DNA from: an uncultured bacterium
GTDB lineage: Bacteria; Desulfobacterota; Desulfobulbia; Desulfobulbales; Desulfobulbaceae
Length of the DNA: 7,318 bases
Direction of reading: 5' to 3'
Assembly (NCBI GenBank): GCA_903896915.1
Contig: CAITZN010000296.1
Span: forward strand, 1-7,318
Position numbers and translations under genes: made by a program
Notes under the pieces: model-generated
Told to the model about the DNA's origin: nothing
Databases searched by the model: none
Seen by the model: only the letters and a program-made list of their open reading frames with translations
Shown: positions 1 through 6,800 of the stretch, in pieces
How positions within the stretch are numbered: position 1 is the first letter of the stretch
How the letters are laid out: each line of letters opens with the position of its first letter

Positions 1-863
1 AGGCAATGGTTCCCTGGGAGCAGTGCCGGGAGATTGTGCTGAATGCCTTTGCCGAGTTTTCACCGGAAATGGCGGCTATCGCTGAGCGGTTTTTTACGGA
101 GAACTGGATTCACGCCCCCTTGCTCCAGGGCAAGCGGGGCGGGGCTTTTGCTCATCCCTGTGTCCCGGATTGCCATCCGTATATTCTGGTTAATTATACC
201 GGCAATATGCGGGATATCTCCACCGTGGCCCACGAGCTTGGTCATGGTGTTCATCAGGTTCTAGCGGCGGAGCAGGGGTTCTACAACAGCAATGCCCCGT
301 TGGTGCTGGCCGAGACAGCCTCGGTCTTTGCCGAGTTGCTGGTGTTCAAGGCGCAGCTGGCACTTATCCAGACCCCTGAGGCCCGCCGTGCCTTCATCTG
401 TCAGAAACTGGAGTCAATTTTTGCCACGGTCTTTCGCCAGGTGGCGATGAACCGATTCGAGGCGGCTATGCACAACGGCAGACGTGAGCAGGGGGAGCTT
501 TCGTCGGAACAGCTTTCAGCGTTGTGGCTCGCTACTCAGAAGCCGATGTTCGGTGATTCGGTGCGATTAAGCGAAAATTATGCGATCTGGTGGGCCTATA
601 TTTCCCATTTTCTCGGCACCCCCGGGTATGTCTACTCCTATGCCTTCGGCGAATTACTGGTACTGGCCCTCTATGCCCGCTATCTGGAAGAGGGCGCTGG
701 TTTTGTCGGCCGCTATCTGCAGTTGCTGCGGTCCGGGGGGAACAGGGCGCCCTCTGATTTGCTGCAGCCCTTTGGTATTGATCTCAATGATCCAGAGTTC
801 TGGCACGGCGGCCTCTCGCTCATCGAGCAGATGCTGGTGGAAGCCGAAAAGGAGGTGAGGTGA
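1..863 (+). CDS. pepF: M3-family (pepF/M3) oligoendopeptidase, C-terminal half; 5' end outside the window
   Basis: This is a cytoplasmic zinc metallopeptidase that cleaves short peptides. The reading frame is already open at the left edge. The ATG at 6 is internal, because M3B proteins are normally about 600 residues and only about 286 are present here. The zinc site is clear: HELGH at 231-245 (two His ligands and the catalytic Glu), followed by the third ligand Glu at 312-314 in the context LAETAS, the spacing and motif expected of clan MA family M3. Downstream Tyr/Gly-rich segments (YAIWWAYISHF, GYVYSYAFGELL) match the conserved C-terminal substrate-binding part of pepF/M3 proteins. The stop is TGA at 861-863. 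It is co-directional with the chemosensory genes but separated from them by about 520 bp, so a functional link is not implied. The family assignment is firm; the exact subfamily and the symbol pepF are less certain. Confidence 0.93.
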   Translation, partial: AMVPWEQCREIVLNAFAEFSPEMAAIAERFFTENWIHAPLLQGKRGGAFAHPCVPDCHPYILVNYTGNMRDISTVAHELGHGVHQVLAAEQGFYNSNAPLVLAETASVFAELLVFKAQLALIQTPEARRAFICQKLESIFATVFRQVAMNRFEAAMHNGRREQGELSSEQLSALWLATQKPMFGDSVRLSENYAIWWAYISHFLGTPGYVYSYAFGELLVLALYARYLEEGAGFVGRYLQLLRSGGNRAPSDLLQPFGIDLNDPEFWHGGLSLIEQMLVEAEKEVR

Positions 864-911
864 TACACCGGATGGGATGATTAGTACCAAGAAAATCATT
901 GGTCCGCACAT

Positions 912-931
912 TATCGGAGCGATATTTTTTT
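912..931 (+). terminator. Possible weak intrinsic terminator after the peptidase gene
   Basis: A 5-bp stem TATCG / CGATA with loop GAG (912-924) is followed directly by seven T residues (925-931). The stem is short and AT-rich, so on its own it would be a weak terminator. Two more short hairpins follow (932-947, AGAAC/GTTCT; 962-984, CAGCT/AGCTG), the last leading into a T-rich tract up to 1018. Termination somewhere in 912-1018 is more likely than at this exact hairpin. Confidence 0.35.
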
Positions 932-1181
932 AGAACTGGTGAGTTCTCTGTCAATTTTGGCCAGCTCTTTTTTTCGACAAGCTGATTCTTCATTTTTATT
1001 TTGCTTTTTCTTTTTTTTCACCGCACAATTCACTATCGGAAAATAGAGATTGTTTCTTGCGGTACTTCAAGGGCGTCCTTGTTCTTTCCTCATAACATCC
1101 AACTCGATATCGTTACTCTGTGCCAAGCGGGCTTGAAATCACTGTAAGACTGTGGCTTTTCCAATAACCAGCTTCGCACAA

Positions 1182-1221
1182 TGCAACTATCAATAGTTTG
1201 AATTGCAACGTTCAATATTAT
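1182..1221. repeat. Cluster of nested short inverted repeats
   Basis: Within 40 bp there are several perfect dyads: AACTAT/ATAGTT (1185-1198, 2-nt spacer), TGCAA/TTGCA (1182-1207), TTGAA/TTCAA around 1198-1215, and CAATA-T-TATTG just downstream of that. Overlapping dyads about 165-200 bp upstream of the first operon gene could be regulator binding sites. AT-rich sequence also gives such dyads by chance, so this records structure and does not assign a function. Confidence 0.35.
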
Positions 1222-1320
1222 TGATGCCGAAAAAAGAGGTGATATTCTGGTAATATTTTCATCCCCGTTGGTATCAACAGATTCTTTTTTTGTTACTTGT
1301 CGGATTAATCCAGGAGAAAG

Positions 1321-1349
1321 TGGAATATTCGAAACGATCAAAGTATACG
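1321..1349 (+). promoter_or_regulatory. Weak sigma-70-like promoter candidate for the chemosensory operon
   Basis: TGGAAT (1321-1326) and TATACG (1344-1349) are separated by 17 bp. They match the -35 and -10 consensus only partly (3/6 and 4/6). Transcription would start near 1356 and leave a leader of about 27 nt with the ribosome binding site at 1370-1374. Nothing better was found by eye in 864-1382, and no -24/-12 (sigma-54) element was seen. The real promoter may use another sigma factor. Confidence 0.22.
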
Positions 1350-1382
1350 CTGTAACGATGCAGTTACCCGGAAGAAATTGAA

Positions 1383-2735
1383 ATGGTATCGACAACAAAG
1401 AAAATCGATGGTTTTTCGCTGGATAATATTCTGCAGATTTTTTCTTTGGAGAAAAAATCACAGACTCTCCGTGTGCGTAAAGGGGACAGTGAGGGGCTTC
1501 TCGATATAGATCAGGGAGAGTTGATTAACGCCCAGCTTGATAAGCTTCAGGGCGTTGCTGCCGCCATTGAAATCCTCATATGGGATGATGTCCAGATAGA
1601 AATTTTCTCTCTGCGTTCTTGCCAGAAGACGATCAACGTTGCCTTGATCAACATCCTGCTTGAAGTTTCCAAATTGAAGGATGAACGTAAAAGTGCCTTT
1701 GATGAATCGGGTGAGGGGTTGCTGCTTTCGGCGATAGAAAAAGCAGAGCAACAGCAGTACAAAGATTCTCATCAGGATATCGTTCAATACCTGAAGAAAA
1801 ATCGCAATAATACGACTGGTTGGATCTGGTATTCCCGTATTCAGGGCAATGTCGGCAATATGAAAAAAGCCCTGGATATGGCGGCCAGCCTCAACGCCAA
1901 CGATCCATTTGTTCAGGATGAGCTGAAAAAATTTGCGGCTGCCTCAACCCATCTGACCGATGATGTTGTCAGAAAATGTTATTTCTGCTGGGCACCTCTT
2001 AACAAAAACACCACAACCTGCAACTTTTGCCATGCGCATCTGATTATTTCACAAGAAGCATTGATGCGTTCAGGTGCAGCCGATAGCCGCTATCTTGAAC
2101 AGGCTCGGGAGCGATATGGACGGATATTGAAAAAATATCCGCGAAGTCTTCTTTCAATTTATTGTCTTGGGCTGATCAATATGAACAGCCAAAATTTTCA
2201 AGAAGCCCTCGGCTTTCTCGATAAAGCGTCGAAAATGGCACCGGAAAAGGCGGGTTTTGCCAACCAATTGAAACTGCTTCTTGATCATCTGGCCCAACAG
2301 TCTATGCATCAGGGGAGCACGGAAGCCGAGCAGAACGTTGCACCTGTTCCGGCTGAGGAGCCAACGGAAAGTGACCAGAAAATGATTTTGGTCGTTGAGG
2401 ATAGTTCCACCACCAGGAAGGTCATTGCCATTACATTAAGCCGTCATGGTTACCGCGTGGTTGAGGCGGCAGATGGCCTGGAGGCTCTCAGCAAAATCAG
2501 TGAGGAACGGCCGGACCTGATCATGCTTGATGTCATCCTGCCGAAAATGGATGGGTATAAAATTTTATCCATCATCAAGGGGAATAAAGAATTCAAGAGC
2601 ATTCCCGTTATTATGCTTACCAGTAAAGACGGCTTCATCAATAAAATGAAAGGCAAAATGGCGGGTTCATCCGCCTATCTGACAAAACCCTTCGATCCCG
2701 ACAAGATGATCACCGAGGTCGAAAAACATATTTAA
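1383..2735 (+). CDS. PATAN (DUF4388)-zinc ribbon-TPR-receiver response regulator, PilG/PixG-like
   Basis: This 450-residue cytoplasmic response regulator is the likely output of the neighbouring kinase. Residues about 10-100 form a DUF4388/PATAN domain (LDNILQIFSLEKKSQTLRV, GLLDIDQGELINAQ). Helical, TPR-like sequence follows at about 110-190. Next comes a four-cysteine knuckle, C199-x2-C202-x10-C213-x2-C216, typical of a zinc ribbon. A TPR-like pair of helices lies at about 228-300 and a Pro/Glu-rich linker at about 310-330. Residues about 334-450 are a complete receiver: acidic pair E339/D340, phospho-acceptor D383 in LDVILPKMDG, T413 and K435. The segment FKSIPVIMLTSKDG resembles PilG receivers. 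ATG 1383 is the first start after the in-frame TAA at 1353, with GGAAG at 1370-1374. PATAN plus REC is the layout of cyanobacterial PatA/PixG; the zinc ribbon and TPR insert is additional. Domain calls are firm. The pilus role is inferred from neighbours and receiver similarity. Confidence 0.93.
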   Translation: MVSTTKKIDGFSLDNILQIFSLEKKSQTLRVRKGDSEGLLDIDQGELINAQLDKLQGVAAAIEILIWDDVQIEIFSLRSCQKTINVALINILLEVSKLKDERKSAFDESGEGLLLSAIEKAEQQQYKDSHQDIVQYLKKNRNNTTGWIWYSRIQGNVGNMKKALDMAASLNANDPFVQDELKKFAAASTHLTDDVVRKCYFCWAPLNKNTTTCNFCHAHLIISQEALMRSGAADSRYLEQARERYGRILKKYPRSLLSIYCLGLINMNSQNFQEALGFLDKASKMAPEKAGFANQLKLLLDHLAQQSMHQGSTEAEQNVAPVPAEEPTESDQKMILVVEDSSTTRKVIAITLSRHGYRVVEAADGLEALSKISEERPDLIMLDVILPKMDGYKILSIIKGNKEFKSIPVIMLTSKDGFINKMKGKMAGSSAYLTKPFDPDKMITEVEKHI

Positions 2736-2750
2736 TTATTACATTGAGTA

Positions 2751-2767
2751 ATCGCATCGGTTGCGAT
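2751..2767 (+). other. Intercistronic hairpin before the PilH-like gene
   Basis: ATCGCA (2751-2756) and TGCGAT (2762-2767) form a perfect 6-bp stem with a 5-nt loop. A competing pairing, CATCG/CGATG, uses the same bases. No T-run follows, so it is not an intrinsic terminator. It ends 11 nt before the GGGAG ribosome binding site and could influence mRNA stability or translation, or be coincidental. Confidence 0.35.
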
Positions 2768-2778
2768 GGCTCGTAAAA

Positions 2779-2783
2779 GGGAG
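2779..2783 (+). promoter_or_regulatory. Ribosome binding site deciding the ATG 2791 start
   Basis: GGGAG lies 7 nt before ATG 2791. The same frame is open back to a TTG at 2761, but the Shine-Dalgarno sequence and the usual receiver N-terminus (short basic lead, then KILVVDD) both select 2791. Confidence 0.8.
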
Positions 2784-2790
2784 AAATATC

Positions 2791-3153
2791 ATGGCGAAAG
2801 GAAAAATTTTAGTGGTCGATGACAGCCCCACCCAACTTAACATGATGCGTGCGCCGTTTGAGGAGAATGGGTATCAGGTCATTACTGCCTCCGATGGGGA
2901 AGAGGCTGTGGCCATGGTGGAGACGGAAAATCCGCAATTGGTGGTTCTCGATGTCATTATGCCGAAACTCAACGGTTTTCAGGCTTGCCGCAAGATTAAA
3001 ACGATGAGAAAAGATTTGCCCATTATTCTGCTGACATCGAAAAATCAGAAAAGTGATGAGTTCTGGGGCAAGCAACAGGGGGCTGACGTCTATATGACCA
3101 AACCCTTTGACAGCCAGGAGTTACTTGAAACAGCAATCAAACTGCTCTCTTAA
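2791..3153 (+). CDS. pilH: Single-domain response regulator, PilH/CheY-like
   Basis: A 120-residue stand-alone receiver domain with no output domain. All phosphorylation residues are present: acidic pair D10/D11, acceptor D54 in VLDVIMPKLNG, T82 and K104 in YMTKPF. The segment DEFWGKQQGAD (residues 89-99), between beta-4 and beta-5, is the feature that sets PilH-type receivers apart from PilG and flagellar CheY. The protein should accept phosphate from an Hpt domain of the kinase encoded downstream. In Pil-Chp systems PilH acts opposite to PilG, with a role in pilus retraction or as a phosphate sink; transferring that role to this protein is inference. It starts 55 nt after the PATAN regulator stop, and its own stop is followed 54 nt later by the CheW gene, so co-transcription is likely. 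The receiver call is certain; the PilH subtype is probable. Confidence 0.93.
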   Translation: MAKGKILVVDDSPTQLNMMRAPFEENGYQVITASDGEEAVAMVETENPQLVVLDVIMPKLNGFQACRKIKTMRKDLPIILLTSKNQKSDEFWGKQQGADVYMTKPFDSQELLETAIKLLS

Positions 3154-3197
3154 GAGTAGGCGTTTTACGAATTCAGCATACTGCGTATTCTTCCATT

Positions 3198-3201
3198 GAG
3201 G
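3198..3201 (+). promoter_or_regulatory. Ribosome binding site deciding the ATG 3208 start
   Basis: GAGG lies 6 nt before ATG 3208. An in-frame TTG at 3196 overlaps this Shine-Dalgarno sequence and has no good site of its own, so 3208 is preferred. Confidence 0.7.
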
Positions 3202-3207
3202 CGAGAA

Positions 3208-3816
3208 ATGGTCAACATATCCCAACAGCATATTGCCAACGGTGAGGAGAGGTCTCTTCAAAACCTTATCGACTCCATAGATCTAGAGACGGCACCTTCG
3301 CTGAAGCGGGATATGGAGGTCTTGAAAGAACGAGCCACCCGAAATATCAGAAAAAAGAAGCCATATATTTCTTTTATGTTGGGTAACCAAGAAATGGCGC
3401 TTTCTATCCAATCCATTCAGGAAATCGGTTATCTGCCCACCGTGACCCCGTTGCCGAATCTGCCCTCCTGGATCAGGGGGATTGTTCAGATCCGGAGTGA
3501 GATTCTTTCGGTCGTCGATTTTATTGTTCTTTTTGGACTTGGCGATGAAAGCGCTAGAGCTAGTGGCCTCAAGCGATCGTATCTCCTGTTTAAACAGCAG
3601 GATTTTAAATTCTGCTTGGTGGTTAACAGGATAACCGGCGTCGTCAACTTTGATGAACAGCGCGATCAACTAGGTGTGTTTCCCTCTGATGAAGCGGACA
3701 CTCTGAACCAATTAACCCTTTTTTTTAAAGGGATTCTCACTGTCGACAATCGAAATATATGCATTATTGACAGTGAAAAACTTGGGAATGCATCCATGAT
3801 TAGAAAATGGCAATAA
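3208..3816 (+). CDS. CheW-like coupling protein, PilI-like
   Basis: A 202-residue cytoplasmic adaptor expected to link a chemoreceptor to the CheA/ChpA-type kinase encoded next. Residues about 52-192 form a CheW domain: YISFMLGNQEMALSIQSIQEI at the start, then PLPNLPSWIRGIVQIRSEI followed by LSVVDF (residues 81-105), the core that in CheW reads roughly G-x-I-x-x-R-G-x-x-x-P-V-x-D. R96 fits the conserved Arg, but the usual Gly after it is Ser here. A hydrophilic N-terminal extension of about 50 residues, rich in Glu, Lys and Arg (SLKRDMEVLKERATRNIRKKK), precedes the domain; classical CheW has almost none. No signal peptide or membrane segment is seen. Its position between a PilH-like receiver and a ChpA-like kinase matches pilI in pilGHI and pixI in pixGHI clusters. 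The CheW family is firm; the name PilI rests on context. Confidence 0.92.
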   Translation: MVNISQQHIANGEERSLQNLIDSIDLETAPSLKRDMEVLKERATRNIRKKKPYISFMLGNQEMALSIQSIQEIGYLPTVTPLPNLPSWIRGIVQIRSEILSVVDFIVLFGLGDESARASGLKRSYLLFKQQDFKFCLVVNRITGVVNFDEQRDQLGVFPSDEADTLNQLTLFFKGILTVDNRNICIIDSEKLGNASMIRKWQ

Positions 3817-3856
3817 TCTCAAGGGAAAATCGTTTTTGTGAATCCGTTTTTTTTAC

Positions 3857-3861
3857 AGGAG
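3857..3861 (+). promoter_or_regulatory. Ribosome binding site of the kinase gene
   Basis: AGGAG lies 7 nt before ATG 3869, with a second purine-rich GAGG overlapping at 3861-3864. This is the strongest Shine-Dalgarno sequence in the window and fixes the start of the long kinase frame. Confidence 0.8.
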
Positions 3862-3868
3862 AGGACTG

Positions 3869-6800
3869 ATGGCTCAGGAAGGTAACGATTTCTTCACGGG
3901 TTATATCGAAGAAGTACAAACCTATATCCCTATTATACAAAAAGGGGTTGAGGAACTGCAGACGGCTCCGAATAAACGGGAGATCTTTGATGAAGTGTAC
4001 CGCCTGGTGCATATAATTAAAGGCGCTTCTTCCATGGTCGGTATTAATGGTCTGAGCCAGATAGCCGGATGCATGGAGGCTGCTCTTGAAAAGATCCAGG
4101 AAGGTCAACTCGCTTTGTCTTCGGAGGCCTTTGCAGCCATGCTGGCAACGGCTGATAGATTTGATCAGTATTGTCAGGGCTTGCGCCAGGGCTTGCCCAT
4201 TGATGAAGAAAAACTCCTCATCGAGACACGCAATGATTTCGGCAGGATTGGGATAGGCACCGGGGAGGTTTTCGCTCCTGAGGAAGCAAGCGTCCTTTTT
4301 GGCAGTGATGAAATACTGGTAAACGATTCTTTGAGTTCTTTGCCCGATGACGAATTGCTCGACGAATTTCGTGCCGAAGCCGAAGAACATCTGGAGGCAC
4401 TGCATCAGGCTCTACAGTATTTGGAGTCTCACGTCACTGGCAAGGTTCCGGTAGTTGGTGAACTTCATGAGGTTGTTCGGAAGATCCGCCGTTCTGTTCA
4501 TACCATCAAGGGTGCATCCGCCGTCATAGGGTTGCCCGATATCGCTGCTTATGGCCATCTGGTCGAGGACGTTCTTGACTGGTTGTATGAATCAGCCACT
4601 ACTATAGATTCTCACATGGTGGTGCTCTTGTCGGAAGCTTTCGATCAGCTGGCAACAATGATTTATACCCCAGCCGATTTCGATGAACAACAAGCTGAAA
4701 AGGTGGTCGCTCAGCTCAATGACTGCATGAGCGCACCGCAGGATGGAACCTTCGATAGCCTCACTGCTAGTGAGGAGTCCTCAAATGTTGCAGTTATGAG
4801 GGCGCGCCCTGAGACTGTGAGCAGCGAGAGCGGCGGTTCACTGCACGGATCACTCTTCAGCGAAGAAGAAAAACAACTTCTCCGTGAGGGTTTTCTGGAA
4901 GAGGCGGATGAGCATCTCCAACAATTGCATCAATCGATGCGTATCCTTGAGGCGGGAATAGAAGCGGAAGTGGCGTTGACCCCGGAACATCGGGAAGAAA
5001 TTCGCAGGATCCGCCGTGCTGTTCATACCATCAAAGGAGCTTCTGCTGTAATCGGGATGAATGAAATTTCTTCATACGCTCATGGGGTGGAAGATTTTCT
5101 CGACTGGCTGTATGAAGGGACACTATTAATTGATCCTGTAATGTTGAATACTCTGGCTGAGTCGTTGGACTTGCTCGGCATGTTGGTAGAATCTCCAAAA
5201 TTGGTAACATCCGAAAGGCAATCTGACGTGCTGCATCGGTTGTCAAGTTTCTTGCAGAACGACATTGTCGAGGATTTGCCGATTGAAGAGCGGCTTGACA
5301 GTTTTGCTGAGAGTCTAGAAGTTGCCGAAGAGAGTCGAGGGATTGCTGAAAAAAGTCTAGGGGTTTCTGAAGAACGTCCGGTGGTCGTTGTCGAGAGTCC
5401 GGATCTTGCGGTTTTGGTGAATCAATCATCGGTTGCAAGAGCAACTCAAGCAGAACCGGAGGACACCGTTCCGCAGCCGTCAATTATTGAAACGGCGAAA
5501 ACTATCCGTATCAATCAGTTGCAGCTTGATTCATTGATTAACCTGGCCAACGAACTGTTGGTGGGGGTCAGTGGTTTTGATCAGAATATGGGGTTGTTCA
5601 AGGACGCTTTAGTGGAGTTGGAGCTCACTACTCGTCGATTAAAAGATATCGCTTTGGAATTAGAAACGAAATTTGAGGTTAAGGCGCTCGACAGTCTTTC
5701 ACGGCATTTTGCGCATCTCGATAAATCTATAACCGAGATTAAGGGTACCCAAAGTTTTTCCGAATTCGATGCCTTGGAACTTGATCGCTATACCCAGCTG
5801 AACCTGATCATTCGTTCGTTGAATGAGTCGGCCATTGACTCTGCTGCTATTCATACCAACCTGAGAGGAATATACAGCGGCATCGGCGGTGACATCAGTC
5901 GCCAGTACCGGGTAATTCGTGAATTACAGGTACAGATGATGCGGACGCGGATGAGTCCAATGGCTACCTTGACTTCCCGTTTGAGTCGCACCATGCGGGA
6001 TGTCGCTTCACGGTTGGGTAAGCGAGTCCGGCTCGTTGTTGAAGGTGAGCAGATTGAGCTGGATCGGGTGGTTTGGGAAAAGCTTGCCGACCCCTTTATG
6101 CACCTGGTCCGCAATGCCATCCATCACGGGATTGAGTCCGAAGAACAACGACTTGCTAGTAACAAGCCCGCTATTGCCACCATTACTCTTGCGGGACGTC
6201 GTGAAGGCAACAATATTGTCATTCGTTTTGGCGATGATGGCCAGGGGTTGGATTTCAACGCAATCAAAGATAAAGCCAAGCAATTTGGACTCGAGGCCAG
6301 AGTTAAACAGATGGATGAGCGACAACTCACTGAGCTTATCTTTTATCCTGGTTTCAGTACCAAAACGATCAGCGAAATCTCCGGACGCGGTGTAGGTATG
6401 GATGTCGTCAGGGAGAATGTCAAGGAGTTGCATGGCTCCATCGCCGTGGAAACTGAGCGAGGAGTTGGGACGACCTTTGCCATCCGCTTTCCCTTGACGT
6501 TGGGTGTTGTCCGAGCGCTCATGGTCAGAATCGGCAATGTTACCTACGGTATTGCCTTGAATGATATCAGGGATATTCACCGTGTTGAGGGAAGTGATAT
6601 TTCAAGAGCGGAAGGGACCTGTAAACTCGGTGGTGCAACCGTACCCTGGTATTCTTTACCGAGCCTGATGGGGGTGGGAGGCGATCAATCTGAAGAAGCC
6701 CGTCCCCTGGTGCTTGCCCTTGCAACGGAAGGGCGAACGATCGCAATTTCTGTCCCGCAACTTTCCGGTCAGAAAGAAATTGTTATTAAAGGCCTGGGGA

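Larger units (their letters stand above)
864..1382. other. Long AT-rich intergenic region with no convincing gene
   Basis: No ORF on either strand looks like a protein family. The left part (about 912-1018) holds three short hairpins and a series of T-tracts (925-931, 968-974, 993-997, 999-1002, 1005-1009, 1011-1018), consistent with termination of the peptidase transcript. The middle (about 1182-1221) contains nested inverted repeats. The right end carries a weak promoter-like pair and the ribosome binding site of the next gene. A 123-codon frame on the minus strand (1090-1461) runs through it but overlaps the start of the PATAN gene and has no recognisable motif. The length is generous for a spacer between co-directional genes, so regulatory content or a degenerate gene is possible. 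Confidence 0.7.

Noticed and set aside
6..863. ATG at position 6 as the true start of the peptidase
   Set aside because: The frame is open to the left edge and M3 peptidases have several hundred residues before the HExxH motif; here only 75 would remain.
1090..1461. Minus-strand open frame of 123 codons across the spacer and the start of the PATAN gene
   Set aside because: Overlaps the well-supported PATAN N-terminus by 79 nt, has no recognisable motif and an erratic composition, and lies in AT-rich sequence. Best read as a chance frame.
2751..2767. Hairpin read as a transcription terminator between the first two operon genes
   Set aside because: No T-run follows, and the following gene has its own close ribosome binding site with no room for a promoter.
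2761..2790. TTG 2761 as the start of the PilH-like gene
   Set aside because: Lies within the stem of the intercistronic hairpin, has no ribosome binding site, and would add ten residues absent from typical receivers. ATG 2791 has GGGAG at the right distance.
3800..4405. Long minus-strand frame (201 codons) opposite the start of the kinase gene
   Set aside because: Lies antisense to the Hpt1/Hpt2 region, which has clear domain motifs on the + strand. The translation shows no family features.
5031..5483. Minus-strand frame of 150 codons with repetitive Gln/Leu/Asp/Ser sequence
   Set aside because: Its repetitive look is the reverse reading of the 21-nt repeats and acidic linker of the kinase, not an independent gene.
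6008..6580. Minus-strand frame of 190 codons opposite the HATPase domain
   Set aside because: The + strand here encodes all ATP-binding boxes of the kinase, so the opposite frame is a shadow.
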